Positions 48,906 to 56,934 of a DNA stretch of 64,000 nt are shown here, piece by piece. The stretch comes from Geodermatophilus africanus. GTDB taxonomy: Bacteria; Actinomycetota; Actinomycetes; Mycobacteriales; Geodermatophilaceae. A program made the position numbers and the translations under genes. The notes below the pieces were generated by a model that was not told where the DNA came from, did not search any database, and worked only from the letters and a program-made list of their open reading frames with translations. Position 1 is the first letter of the stretch. Each line of letters opens with the position of its first letter. The DNA is taken from contig NZ_FNOT01000006.1 in NCBI RefSeq assembly GCF_900107105.1, positions 248,001 through 312,000 on the forward strand. Direction: 5' to 3'.

Positions 48906-50183
48906 ATGCGGGTGCGGGAGGACGGCCGGGACGGCGGGCTCCGTTCCGACGCGGAGACCCTGCTCTCCCGCACGCTCGCCCGCTACGAGCGCGTGCTGGC
49001 CAACGTCGCCGACGGCATCTACGGCCTGGACGCCGACGGCCGCGTCGAGTTCGTCAACCCGGCGGCGGTGCGCATCACCGGGCTCGCCCCCGAGGAGCAG
49101 CTCGGCCGCGACCAGCACGCGGTGATCCACGGCCACCGGCCCGACGGGTCGCCCTATCCGAAGCAGGAGTGCCCGGTCTGGCGCGCCCTGACCACCGGCC
49201 GCACCGTCACCGCCGAGCAGGAGGTGTTCTGGCACCGCGACGGCACGCCGGTGCCGGTCGAGCTGATCGCCGTCCCGGCGGTGGAGGACGGCGCGGTGAC
49301 CGGTGTGGTGGTCTCCTTCCGCGATCTGACCGACCGGCTGGCCGCCCGGCGTCAGGCCGCGGAGCTGCAGCGCGTGACCGAGCGCGCCGCGGCGGAGCGG
49401 GCGCTGTCGGACCGGCTGCAGCAGGCGCTGCTGACCCCGCCGCCGGAGCCCGACCACCTGCAGGTCGCCGTGCGGTACCGCCCCGCCGCGCACGGGGCGC
49501 AGGTCGGCGGCGACTGGTACGACGCGTTCCTCCAGCCCGACGGCGCGACGATGCTGGTCATCGGCGACGTCGTCGGCCACGACAGCGACGCCGCCGCCGC
49601 GATGGGCCAGCTGCGCGGCCTGCTGCGGGTGCTCGCCTACGACAACGAGGAGCCGCCGTCGGCGACGCTGTCCCGCGCCGAGCACGTCGCGCGCGGGCTG
49701 GCGGTGAGCACGCTGGCGACCGTCGTCCTGGCCCGCATCGAGCGCCACCCGGATGTGGCCGTGGCCGGGACCCGGGTGCTGCGCTGGAGCAACGCCGGCC
49801 ACCTGCCGCCGGTGCTGCTCGCCCCGGACGGCACCACGTCGCTGCTGGCGACCCGGCCCGACCTGATGCTCGGCATCGACTGCGACGCCCCACGTGCCGA
49901 CCACACCGCCGAGATCGACGACGGGCACACCCTGCTGCTGGTCACCGACGGCCTGGTCGAGCGCCGGGACGCCGACCTCGACGCCGGGCTCGCCACGCTG
50001 CGGGCGGCGCTGCGCGACCTCGGCGAGACGCCCCTGGAGGAGCTCTGCGACACGCTCCTCGCCCGGATGCTGCCCGAGCCCGGCGCCGACGACGTCGCGA
50101 TCGTCGCGGTCCGCGCGCACCCGGAGGACCGGCCGCGCCCGCCCGAGGCCGGGCCCAACCGACTGCCACCGGGGATCGACTGA
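48906..50183 (+). CDS. PAS domain PP2C-type (SpoIIE) protein phosphatase
   Basis: The 425-residue protein has an N-terminal PAS domain (about 25-140: LANVADGIYGLDADGRVEFV, ITGLAPEEQLGRDQ), a short linker coil with RAAAERALSDRLQQALLTPP, and a SpoIIE-type serine phosphatase domain with VGGDWYDAF, VIGDVVGHDSDAAAAMGQLR, the metal site NAGHLPPVLL and LLLVTDGLVERRDADLDAGL. Such proteins dephosphorylate anti-anti-sigma factors and trigger stress or developmental sigma factors. No partner kinase or STAS gene is next to it. There is no membrane segment. Confidence 0.9.
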   Translation: MRVREDGRDGGLRSDAETLLSRTLARYERVLANVADGIYGLDADGRVEFVNPAAVRITGLAPEEQLGRDQHAVIHGHRPDGSPYPKQECPVWRALTTGRTVTAEQEVFWHRDGTPVPVELIAVPAVEDGAVTGVVVSFRDLTDRLAARRQAAELQRVTERAAAERALSDRLQQALLTPPPEPDHLQVAVRYRPAAHGAQVGGDWYDAFLQPDGATMLVIGDVVGHDSDAAAAMGQLRGLLRVLAYDNEEPPSATLSRAEHVARGLAVSTLATVVLARIERHPDVAVAGTRVLRWSNAGHLPPVLLAPDGTTSLLATRPDLMLGIDCDAPRADHTAEIDDGHTLLLVTDGLVERRDADLDAGLATLRAALRDLGETPLEELCDTLLARMLPEPGADDVAIVAVRAHPEDRPRPPEAGPNRLPPGID

Positions 50184-50193
50184 GGCGCGGCCG

Positions 50194-50796
50194 TCAGCGC
50201 AGCAGCTTGAAGGCGTGCCCCCAGGTGCCGGTGCGCGCTCCATAGGCGACCCAGGCCATGCACATGGCCTCCAGCCACCGGCTGGCCTCGATGCCGCCGA
50301 GGTCGGCGACGTCCCACCCGGTGGCCTGCAGCAGGTCGCCGACCTGTCGCTTGGCGTCGGGGTCGTCGCCGGCGAGGAACATCGTGGGCGGGCCGCCAGG
50401 CAGGTCCGGGTCGACCATGAGCGCGTTGCCGACGGTGTTGTAGGCCTTGACCACCCGGGCGGCCGGCGCGGCCCGCTGCACCTGCTCGCCGAGCGAGTCC
50501 GTGGTGCCGACGAAGAGCGCCGGTCCGCGGTCGCCCATGTCCAGCGGGTTGGTGGCGTCGACGAGCACCCGCCCGTCGAGCTCGCCGGCGAGGGAGCGCA
50601 CCAGCTCCACCGCTGCCGTGCCGCGCACCGCGAGCACCACCAGGTCGGCGTCCCGGACCGCCTCGGCGGGCGGGGCGACGGCGAAGTCCTCGACGGCCGC
50701 CTGCCGCGTCCCGATGACCACGTCGTGGCCGTGCGCCGTCCACCCCGCGGCGAGCGCCTGGCCCACCTGCCCGCTGCCGAGGATCGCGACGCGCAC
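50194..50796 (-). CDS. NAD(P)-binding oxidoreductase, F420-dependent NADP reductase-like
   Basis: The 200-residue single Rossmann domain protein starts VRVAILGSGQVGQALAAGWT, with VVIGTRQA after the second strand, ATNPLDMGDRG and VVKAYNTVGNALMVDP in the middle. This is the F420_oxidored (NADPH:F420 oxidoreductase) pattern, in its short form. Whether it uses F420 is unclear. GTG 50796 is chosen because the Rossmann strand begins at residue 2. It lies downstream of the DUF1416 gene, separated by strong hairpins. Confidence 0.88.
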   Translation of the reverse strand: MRVAILGSGQVGQALAAGWTAHGHDVVIGTRQAAVEDFAVAPPAEAVRDADLVVLAVRGTAAVELVRSLAGELDGRVLVDATNPLDMGDRGPALFVGTTDSLGEQVQRAAPAARVVKAYNTVGNALMVDPDLPGGPPTMFLAGDDPDAKRQVGDLLQATGWDVADLGGIEASRWLEAMCMAWVAYGARTGTWGHAFKLLR

Positions 50797-50815
50797 GGCG
50801 CCAGGACAGCACAGC

Positions 50816-50842
50816 GCCCGCTCCCTGAGAAGAGGAGCGGGC
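50816..50842 (-). terminator. Hairpin between DUF1416 and the oxidoreductase
   Basis: GCCCGCTCC (50816-50824) and GGAGCGGGC (50834-50842), nine-bp stem, nine-base loop. Confidence 0.55.
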
Positions 50843-50871
50843 ACTGCGGACGGCGTCCTGGCTCACCGTGC

Positions 50872-50909
50872 GGGGTCCTGGCTCAGCGTCGACGGTGAGC
50901 CAGGACCCC
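50872..50909 (-). terminator. Strong hairpin downstream of the sulfur operon
   Basis: GGGGTCCTGGCTCA (50872-50885) and TGAGCCAGGACCCC (50896-50909) form a perfect 14-bp stem. Another left arm, GTCCTGGCTCA, lies at 50855-50865, so alternative pairings are possible. Confidence 0.7.
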
Positions 50910-50912
50910 GGA

Positions 50913-50929
50913 CGATCAGGTCACCTGAT
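50913..50929 (-). terminator. Short palindrome next to the DUF1416 stop
   Basis: GATCAGGTCACCTGATC, perfect eight-base arms, nine bases from the stop. It may be part of the terminator array or a binding site. Confidence 0.4.
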
Positions 50930-50937
50930 CATCGGGG

Positions 50938-51231
50938 TCAGGAGATCGCGACGGTCGTCTCGTTGAGGCCGACGTCGGCGGTGACCACGCGCTCGCCCCG
51001 GCCCACCGGGGCCAGCGAGCGGAGCTTCCACTCACCCGGGGCGGCGAAGAAGCGGAACTCGCCCTCCGGGCTGGTGACCACCTCGGCGGTGAACTCGTCG
51101 GTCGAGTCCAGCAGCCGGACGTAGGCGCCGGCGACGGGTGCGCCGTCGTGCCAGACCTGGCCCTGGATCACCGTCTGGGTGCTCAGATCCACGCCGGCCA
51201 GCGCGCCGCCCTGCTTGGGAGCGCCACACAT
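50938..51231 (-). CDS. DUF1416 domain-containing protein (SseC-like)
   Basis: The 97-residue protein starts MCGAPKQGGALAGVDLSTQT and contains a transthyretin-like beta sandwich (IQGQVWHDGAPVAGAYVRLL, EFRFFAAPGEWKLRSL). It equals SseC (Rv0814c), always found directly after the sulfurtransferase CysA/SseA in actinobacteria. Its ATG is two bases past the sseA stop. Function is not established. Cys2 near the N-terminus may accept sulfur. Confidence 0.92.
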   Translation of the reverse strand: MCGAPKQGGALAGVDLSTQTVIQGQVWHDGAPVAGAYVRLLDSTDEFTAEVVTSPEGEFRFFAAPGEWKLRSLAPVGRGERVVTADVGLNETTVAIS

Positions 51232-51233
51232 GC

Positions 51234-52067
51234 TCAGGCCCCCTTGGCGATCGGGACGCCGACGAGCGAGCCGTACTCGGTCCAGGAGCCGTCGTAGTTC
51301 TTGACGTTCTGGTGGCCGAGCAGCTCGCGCAGCACGAACCACGTGTGGCTCGAGCGCTCGCCGATCCGGCAGTAGGCGATGGTGTCCTTCGAGGTGTCGA
51401 GTCCGGCCTCGGCGTAGAGCTTGGCCAGCTCCTCGTCGCTCTTGAAGGTGCCGTCCTCGTTGGCCGCCTTGCTCCAGGGCACGTTCACCGCGGTGGGGAT
51501 GTGGCCCGGGCGCTGCGCACCCTCCTGCGGCAGGTGCGCGGGGGCGACCAGCTTGCCGGCGAACTCGTCGGGCGAGCGGACGTCGACCAGGTTCTTCTCG
51601 CCGATCGCGGCGACGACCTCGTCGCGGAAGGCGCGGATCGAGGTGTCGGGCTCGGACGCCTGGTACTGCGTCGCCGGGCGCGAGACGGCGTCGGTGGACA
51701 GCGGGCGGCTGTCGAGCTCCCACTTCTTGCGGCCGCCGTCGACCAGCCTGACCGCCTGGTGGCCGTAGAGCGTGAAGTACCAGTACGCGTAGGCGGCGAA
51801 CCAGTTGTTGTTGCCGCCGTAGAGCACGACGGTGTCGTCGTTGCTGATCCCGCGCTCGGACAGCAGCTGCTCGAACTGCTCCCGGTCGATGAAGTCGCGG
51901 CGCAGCGGGTCCTGCAGGTCGGTGCGCCAGTCGAGCTTGACGGCGCCCTCGATGTGGCCCTTGTCGTAGGCGCTGGTGTCCTCGTCGACCTCGACGAAGA
52001 CGATGCCGGGGGCGCCGATGTGCTCCTGGGCCCAGTCGGCGGAGACGAGCACGTCGTTGCGGCTCAT
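51234..52067 (-). CDS. sseA: Thiosulfate/3-mercaptopyruvate sulfurtransferase
   Basis: The 277-residue two-domain rhodanese has an inactive N-terminal domain (VFVEVDEDTSAYDKGHIEGA) and a catalytic C-terminal domain with the cysteine loop IAYCRIGERSSHTWFVL. The CRxGxR loop is that of thiosulfate sulfurtransferases such as mycobacterial CysA2. It transfers sulfane sulfur to an acceptor. It stands in an operon with DUF4395 and DUF1416 genes behind a Cys-containing leader peptide, suggesting control by sulfur or cysteine supply. Confidence 0.93.
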   Translation of the reverse strand: MSRNDVLVSADWAQEHIGAPGIVFVEVDEDTSAYDKGHIEGAVKLDWRTDLQDPLRRDFIDREQFEQLLSERGISNDDTVVLYGGNNNWFAAYAYWYFTLYGHQAVRLVDGGRKKWELDSRPLSTDAVSRPATQYQASEPDTSIRAFRDEVVAAIGEKNLVDVRSPDEFAGKLVAPAHLPQEGAQRPGHIPTAVNVPWSKAANEDGTFKSDEELAKLYAEAGLDTSKDTIAYCRIGERSSHTWFVLRELLGHQNVKNYDGSWTEYGSLVGVPIAKGA

Positions 52068-52103
52068 GGGGGGTGTTCCCTCCTGTGGTGGGTGTGCGGT
52101 CGG

Positions 52104-52550
52104 TCAGGCGGTGCGCGCGGGACGGGCCCGGCGGACGGTCAGGTACAGCTCGCAGCCGAGGCAGAGGCCGGTGGCCGCGTTGAGCAGGGCCGCCACCAGC
52201 GCGAGGCCGGTCGCGACGGCGCCGATCAGCGGCGCGCCGGCGAGGTACCCGGCGGCGCCGACGACGGCGAAGACGAGGCCGACGAGCTGCGCGAAGCGCG
52301 GCGGCGCCTCGGGCTCCCGCTCGCGGACCGGGCCCAGCCGCGGGGCGACGAGGACGCGGAACAGCACCCCGTAGGGGGCGTACCGCAGGCCGGCGAGCGC
52401 ACCGACGGCGAAGACGGCCGCCTGGACCGCCACCAGGACGCCGCTGCCGGTCAGCAGGGCGACGGCGAGGACGGCGCTCGTGAGCCACGCGGCGAACCGC
52501 GGCCCACGGACGTCGACCTCGCGCCGGGTCGGGGGGTGTGCGTCAGGCAT
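52104..52550 (-). CDS. DUF4395 family membrane protein
   Basis: The 148-residue protein has four membrane helices (TSAVLAVALLTGSGVLVAVQ, AAVFAVGALAGLRYAPY, LVGLVFAVVGAAGYLAGAPL, IGAVATGLALVAALLNAATG) and a Cys pair GLCLGCELYL near the last helix. DUF4395 genes accompany cysA2/thioredoxin genes in actinobacteria. The CxxC suggests sulfur relay or redox function in the membrane; this is inference. It starts at ATG 52550. Confidence 0.9.
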   Translation of the reverse strand: MPDAHPPTRREVDVRGPRFAAWLTSAVLAVALLTGSGVLVAVQAAVFAVGALAGLRYAPYGVLFRVLVAPRLGPVREREPEAPPRFAQLVGLVFAVVGAAGYLAGAPLIGAVATGLALVAALLNAATGLCLGCELYLTVRRARPARTA

Positions 52551-52608
52551 GGGGGCAGGAGGCTTCCGGACGGCGGTCGGGGCACGTCGGGACGAGGCTG
52601 GGCTCGCC

Positions 52609-52683
52609 CTAGGAGGCCGGACACAGGCAGCTGCCGACGCGGCACAGGTCCACTGTGCGGCGACTGGTCAGCAGGATGCCCAC
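52609..52683 (-). CDS. Cysteine-containing leader peptide of the sulfur operon
   Basis: The 24-residue peptide from GTG 52683 is GILLTSRRTVDLCRVGSCLC followed by PAS. It has three Cys codons near the end, as in the actinobacterial leader peptides placed before sulfur-uptake and sulfurtransferase genes. TACCCT lies six bases before the GTG, so its mRNA should be leaderless. Ribosome stalling at Cys codons when cysteine is short could expose or hide the downstream DUF4395 start; that mechanism is inferred. Confidence 0.7.
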   Translation of the reverse strand: MGILLTSRRTVDLCRVGSCLCPAS

Positions 52684-52689
52684 GGCGCG

Positions 52690-52695
52690 AGGGTA
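52690..52695 (-). promoter_or_regulatory. -10 element of the leader peptide-DUF4395-sseA operon
   Basis: TACCCT on the minus strand, six bases from GTG 52683, just inside the gap after the thioredoxin gene. Confidence 0.5.
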
Positions 52696-52700
52696 ACGGA

Positions 52701-53162
52701 TCACACGTCCCGCCCTTCCCGGGCACCGGGGGCAGGCACGTGCGCCTCGACCAGTGCGGTCAGCTCGTCGGGGCGCGGGGCGCCGCTGCTGCGGCCGAGC
52801 AGGGTGCCCGCCCGGTCCAGGTAGAACAGCGTGGGGGTCCGCCGGACGTCGAGCTCCCGGACCGCGTCGAGGTGGCTCTCGGCGTCGACGTCCAGGTGCG
52901 CCAGCCCGGGCCGGGTCGCCTGCAGCTGCTGGAGCCGGGCCCGTGTCGCCCGGCACGGCCCGCAGAAGGCCGTCGAGAACTGCACGACGGTCAGGTCGGC
53001 CTCACCCGGGCGCACACCCAGGCCCTCGAGCACGGCGGTCGTCGTCCGCCCCCGCGCGTCGTCGGCTCCGCGCACCGCGCCGTCCCTCCTCCGCTGCCAC
53101 CAGGCCGCCAGCGCGGTCAGCGCGAGGGCACCACCCAGCACGCCTGCTCCGACGGGGTCCAC
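52701..53162 (-). CDS. Thioredoxin family protein, membrane-anchored
   Basis: From GTG 53162 (153 residues) there is an N-terminal helix VGAGVLGGALALTALAAWWQ that would anchor the protein, then a thioredoxin domain with VVQFSTAFCGPCRATRARLQ (CGPC active site) and the cis-Pro loop RTPTLFYLDRAG. It matches the Rv0816c (ThiX) position. The start is uncertain: a longer frame reaches back into the LmeA-like gene. It probably reduces a cytoplasmic or membrane partner in sulfur metabolism. Confidence 0.85.
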   Translation of the reverse strand: MDPVGAGVLGGALALTALAAWWQRRRDGAVRGADDARGRTTTAVLEGLGVRPGEADLTVVQFSTAFCGPCRATRARLQQLQATRPGLAHLDVDAESHLDAVRELDVRRTPTLFYLDRAGTLLGRSSGAPRPDELTALVEAHVPAPGAREGRDV

Positions 53163-53241
53163 GTCCGGCAGCAACCCGCCCCGCCCGCCGGCTGTTCCGG
53201 GTCCCCCGTCCGGGTGAGGAGCAGGGACGCCGGGGAGGCGG

Positions 53242-53931
53242 TCAGCCGCGCAGCACCGTGTCGACGGCCTCGACGCGGAGGCGGACGCCGTCATCGGCCG
53301 GCTCGACGCCGGTGACCTGCAGGCCGAACGGCAGCGGTGGGATCCGGTAGCTCAGGTCGAGGGTGTCGCTCACCTGTTCGACGAGGAAGGGCGGGACGTC
53401 CACGCCGGCGCTGGAGACGTCCCCGACGTCGAACACCACGGCGTCACCGTCGAGCGAGAGCGTGCCCCTGGCGCTCAGCGGCAGGCTCACGCCGGCGACC
53501 TCCACGGTGCGCTGCACCCGCAGGCCGTCGCCGTCGCGCGTCACGGTCGTGCCCGGGCCCAAGTCGTCGGCGAGCAGCGCGTAGGGCAGCGTCACCGTCC
53601 CGTCGACCCCCTCCACCGGCACCTCCTGCACCGATCCGGACACGACGTCGGACAGCGCCACCTGCACGCCCCGCAGCGAGACGTCGGCGCGGGTGCCCTC
53701 GGGCTGCCCCAGGTCGGCGCCGGTCAGGGAGACCCGCACGTCCTCGTACCGCCCGCTGACCGCCTGGGTGAGGAACGGGAAGCCCCCGAACTCCAGGTCG
53801 GGTGCGCCGGCGAGCCCGGCCCGCTCGGCGAGCACCCGCGCCCCCTGGTCCTCGGCGATCTCCTCACCGACCCGGTCGGCGCCGACGACCAGGCCGACGA
53901 GCAGCAGGGCGAACACCAGCAGGAAGCGCAC
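53242..53931 (-). CDS. LmeA-like DUF2993 lipid-binding protein
   Basis: The 229-residue protein has a signal or anchor helix RFLLVFALLLVGLVVGADRV and a DUF2993 domain: VLAERAGLAGAPDLEFGGFP, FLTQAVSGRYEDVRVSLTGA, and the C-terminal LSYRIPPLPFGLQVTGVEPA. LmeA of mycobacteria is a periplasmic phospholipid-binding protein required for lipomannan elongation. The order here (Rv0817c position) agrees. GTG 53931 has GAGGGG eight bases upstream. Confidence 0.88.
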   Translation of the reverse strand: MRFLLVFALLLVGLVVGADRVGEEIAEDQGARVLAERAGLAGAPDLEFGGFPFLTQAVSGRYEDVRVSLTGADLGQPEGTRADVSLRGVQVALSDVVSGSVQEVPVEGVDGTVTLPYALLADDLGPGTTVTRDGDGLRVQRTVEVAGVSLPLSARGTLSLDGDAVVFDVGDVSSAGVDVPPFLVEQVSDTLDLSYRIPPLPFGLQVTGVEPADDGVRLRVEAVDTVLRG

Positions 53932-53941
53932 GGCGGGCCCC

Positions 53942-54754
53942 TCAGAGCACGTTCTGCAGGACGACGGAGAACGCCACGGGAGCGGCCGCGGCGAACGGCA
54001 GCACCGCCTGGAGCAGGGTCGCTGCCCACGCCCGGCCCAGGCCCGCCGCGACGACGTAGCCCGCGGCCAGGCCGACGAGCGCGGCGACCGCGCCCAGGGC
54101 GAGGCCGGCGACGACCGCGCCGACGAGGGCCCCCGCGTCGTCGGCGCCGGAGCCGACCACCGCGACCGCGACACCGGCCAGCACGCCGAGCACCAGCGCG
54201 GGCACGCCCCGCGGGACGCCGGCCGCGACCGCCGGCCGGGGCAGCACGAGGTCGACCAGGGCGACCACCAGCAGCGTCGTCCCGACGACGAGCAGCGGCA
54301 CCGCCGCCGGGGTGTCGCCGGCGGCCGGCAGGAGCAGCAGGACGGCCAGGGCGGTGAGCGCGCAGACCAGCAGCAGGACGCCGGCCAGCGAGCCGACGAC
54401 GTCGGTGCGCGGCGCCCGGCGCAGCATCTGGTGCAGCACCGCGGCGAGCAGGCCCAGACCCGGGACGGCGAGCAGCGAGCCGATCTCCGGCCGCTCCGGG
54501 AGCACCAGCAGCAGGTCCGCACCGGCCGCCGCGGCGAGTCCGAGCGCCGGCGCCCCGGCGCGCGCGGGGATGCCGGTGGCCGGCACCCACGCCATGACCA
54601 GGGCCACCTGCAGCACGGCGACCGCCACCAGCCGGATCGGCTCCCCGGCGGCGGCCGTCCCGACCAGCAGGGCCGTGGCGACCGCGACGCCGGCGGCCGT
54701 CGGCAGGTGCCACGCCCGGGCGGGCAGCCCCGGTCCCGCCTCGGTCGCCGTCAC
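53942..54754 (-). CDS. Multi-spanning membrane protein of unknown function
   Basis: The 270-residue protein from GTG 54754 is almost wholly hydrophobic, with about nine helices rich in Ala, Val, Leu and Gly (for example [56 protein letters not shown]). No family motif is seen. It lies ten bases before the LmeA-like gene in the same direction and could be its membrane partner. Divergent from the GlnR-like regulator. Confidence 0.8.
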   Translation of the reverse strand: MTATEAGPGLPARAWHLPTAAGVAVATALLVGTAAAGEPIRLVAVAVLQVALVMAWVPATGIPARAGAPALGLAAAAGADLLLVLPERPEIGSLLAVPGLGLLAAVLHQMLRRAPRTDVVGSLAGVLLLVCALTALAVLLLLPAAGDTPAAVPLLVVGTTLLVVALVDLVLPRPAVAAGVPRGVPALVLGVLAGVAVAVVGSGADDAGALVGAVVAGLALGAVAALVGLAAGYVVAAGLGRAWAATLLQAVLPFAAAAPVAFSVVLQNVL

Positions 54755-54990
54755 GGCTCGATCGTCGCAGACACCCGGCGCCCGATCCTCTCGACGGGCG
54801 GAGCGGGAGCGCTGCTCACCCCGTGTGCGGATCCGGGAGCCACCCGCGTCGCCCGTGTGGACGGTCACGTGTCGCGATCCGGTCACGGAGGGGGACGACG
54901 GGGACACGTCGGTTATCCTGCTGGCTCACCGACAGCGCTGTCGTGGCCCTGGACGACCCCGGTCGTCCCCGCCTCCCCAGAGGAGACGTC

Positions 54991-55743
54991 ATGCGACTCG
55001 TGCTCATGACCGGCGCACGTCAGGCCACGACCGAGGTGCTGCCCGCCCTCGGCCTCCTGGGACACCACGTCCGCGTGGTGGCACCCGAGCTGTCCAGTCT
55101 GCTCGACGGCGACTCCGGCGACGTCGTCCTCGTCGACGCCCGGCACGACCTCATCCAGGCGCGCACCCTCTGCGGGCTGCTCTCCTCCACCGGCGTCGCC
55201 TCCGCGCTGGTGGCGGTGCTCTCCGAGGGCGGCCTGGTCGCGCTGTCGGCCGACTGGGGCGTCGACGACGTCCTGCTCGACACCGCCGGTCCGGCCGAGG
55301 TCGACGCGCGGCTCAAGTGGGCCACCGCCCGCCGGATGGCCGCCACCACGCCGGTCGACGGTGCGGACAGCGGCGTGACGACCGCCGGTGAGCTCGTCAT
55401 CGACGAGCACAGCTACTCGGCGAAGCTGCGCGGGCGCCCGCTCGACCTCACCTACAAGGAGTTCGAGCTGCTGAAGTACCTGGCCCAGCACCCGGGCCGG
55501 GTCTTCTCCCGCGCGCAGCTGCTCCAGGAGATCTGGGGCTACGACTACTTCGGCGGCACCCGGACGGTCGACGTCCACGTGCGCCGGCTGCGGGCCAAGC
55601 TCGGCACCGAGCACGAGGCGCTGATCGGCACCGTCCGCAACGTCGGCTACAAGCTCGACCAGCAGGTCGCCGACGCCACCGCGGCCGCCGCGCGGGCCGA
55701 GGCCCGCGAGGACACCGCCCGGACCGACACCGAGCTGGTCTGA
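54991..55743 (+). CDS. GlnR-like winged-helix response regulator
   Basis: The 250-residue protein has an atypical receiver domain (residues 1-110; phospho-site region [10 protein letters not shown], without the usual acidic pocket at the N-terminus, [11 protein letters not shown]) and an OmpR-type winged helix ([49 protein letters not shown]). It matches the GlnR/Rv0818 group, orphan regulators that act without phosphorylation. ATG 54991 follows AGAGGAGACGTC. It lies seven bases upstream of mshD, the Rv0818-mshD arrangement of mycobacteria. Confidence 0.88.
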   Translation: MRLVLMTGARQATTEVLPALGLLGHHVRVVAPELSSLLDGDSGDVVLVDARHDLIQARTLCGLLSSTGVASALVAVLSEGGLVALSADWGVDDVLLDTAGPAEVDARLKWATARRMAATTPVDGADSGVTTAGELVIDEHSYSAKLRGRPLDLTYKEFELLKYLAQHPGRVFSRAQLLQEIWGYDYFGGTRTVDVHVRRLRAKLGTEHEALIGTVRNVGYKLDQQVADATAAAARAEAREDTARTDTELV

Positions 55744-55750
55744 GGCCTCG

Positions 55751-56677
55751 CTGTCCACTGCCCCCCTCGTCCGGGACGTCGCCCGGCTCGACCCGGCCGA
55801 CGTCGACGCGGTTCTCGCGCTGCTGCGCGCGGCGACCGCGGTCGACGGCGTCCGCCCGCTGTCCGAGGAGGCCGAGCTGCGGTTGCAGCACGGCGGCCCG
55901 GCCGGGAGCCGCGACGTGCTCGCCACCTCCGCGGACGGCTCGCTGGCCGGCTACGCGCGCGTCGAGCGCGGGGACGGCACCGGGGACGCCGAGGCCGAGC
56001 TGGTCGTCGCACCGGGCGCCCGCCGGCAGGGGGTGGGCCGCGCGCTGCTGACGCGACTCGAGGAGTTGGCCGGGGACCGCCCGCTGCGTGTCTGGGCGCA
56101 CGGCGACCTGCCCGGGTCGGCCGAGCTCGCGCGTCCGCGCGGGTACCAGCGGGCGCGGGTGCTGCTGCAGATGCGCCGCGACCTCGCCGGCGTCGACCCC
56201 GAGCCCCGGCCGCGGCTGCCCGAGGGCGTCTCGGTGCGCACCTTCCGGCCCGGCCGCGACGAGCAGGCGTGGCTGCGCACCAACGCCCGCGCCTTCGCCT
56301 CCCACCCCGAGCAGGGCAGCTGGACCGCCGAGGACCTGGGGCTGCGGCTGGCCGAGCCGTGGTTCGACCCCGCCGGCTTCTTCCTCGCCTGGCACGGCGA
56401 GAGGCTGCTGGGCTCGCACTGGACGAAGGTCCACCCCCCGGGCGACGAGGGGCCGGAGGCGGTCGGCGAGGTCTACGTGCTCGGCATCGACCCCGACGCG
56501 CAGGGCCTGGGTCTCGGGCGCGCGCTGACCGACGTGGGGCTGGCCCACCTGCGCGGCCTCGGGCTGCGCCAGGTGCTGCTCTACGTCGACGAGGACAACA
56601 TCGCCGCGGTGACGCTCTACGAGCGCAGCGGCTTCACCCGGCATGCCGTCGACGTCTCCTGGCGCCGCACCCCCTGA
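55751..56677 (+). CDS. mshD: Mycothiol acetyltransferase (mycothiol synthase)
   Basis: MshD acetylates Cys-GlcN-Ins with acetyl-CoA, the last step of mycothiol synthesis. Two GNAT domains are present: the first with LVVAPGARRQGVGRALLTRL, the second with VYVLGIDPDAQGLGLGRALT and LYERSGFTRH. The full-length frame (308 residues, normal for MshD) begins STAPLVRDVARLDPADVDAV and has no ATG, GTG or TTG before residue 45. CTG 55751, five bases after GAGG, is the likely start. TTG 55883 would remove the first strand and helix. Confidence 0.88.
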   Translation: MSTAPLVRDVARLDPADVDAVLALLRAATAVDGVRPLSEEAELRLQHGGPAGSRDVLATSADGSLAGYARVERGDGTGDAEAELVVAPGARRQGVGRALLTRLEELAGDRPLRVWAHGDLPGSAELARPRGYQRARVLLQMRRDLAGVDPEPRPRLPEGVSVRTFRPGRDEQAWLRTNARAFASHPEQGSWTAEDLGLRLAEPWFDPAGFFLAWHGERLLGSHWTKVHPPGDEGPEAVGEVYVLGIDPDAQGLGLGRALTDVGLAHLRGLGLRQVLLYVDEDNIAAVTLYERSGFTRHAVDVSWRRTP

Positions 56678-56681
56678 GAAA

Positions 56682-56737
56682 GGACCCCCTGCGCCCCGCC
56701 ACTCTCGCAAGATCGTGGCGGGACCCTGCAGGGGGCC
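56682..56737. repeat. Family A palindrome after mshD
   Basis: GGACCCCCTGC (56682-56692) pairs with GCAGGGGGCC (56728-56737), inner CCCGCCAC with GTGGCGGG, apex TCTCGCAAGATC. It begins five bases after the mshD stop and preceding bases are TGAGAAA, the usual left edge. Confidence 0.8.
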
Positions 56738-56815
56738 GCTGCGCCAACCGACGCGCCCTCGTTCATCTGTTGGACGTGAGCTGGCCCATATCCCGTGACG
56801 CAGGCCTCGGGCACC

Positions 56816-56837
56816 GTTCACCTCGCGTTCATCGGCG
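56816..56837 (+). promoter_or_regulatory. PHO-box-like direct repeat upstream of pstS
   Basis: Two adjacent 11-base units, GTTCACCTCGC and GTTCATCGGCG, match the direct-repeat pattern (GTTCACC-type) bound by Streptomyces PhoP. An isolated GTTCATCTGTT lies at 56761. TAGCGT at 56865-56870 is a possible -10. RegX3 encoded at 20.3 kb is the natural candidate activator. Confidence 0.6.
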
Positions 56838-56934
56838 CACCGGGAGGCGTCCACCTCGGCTCCTTAGCGTCGGTCGCCGTTGGTTCCGCGCTGCCCGGCA
56901 GAAGGCCCGGGCACACCGTCGAAGGGCCCCTTCC

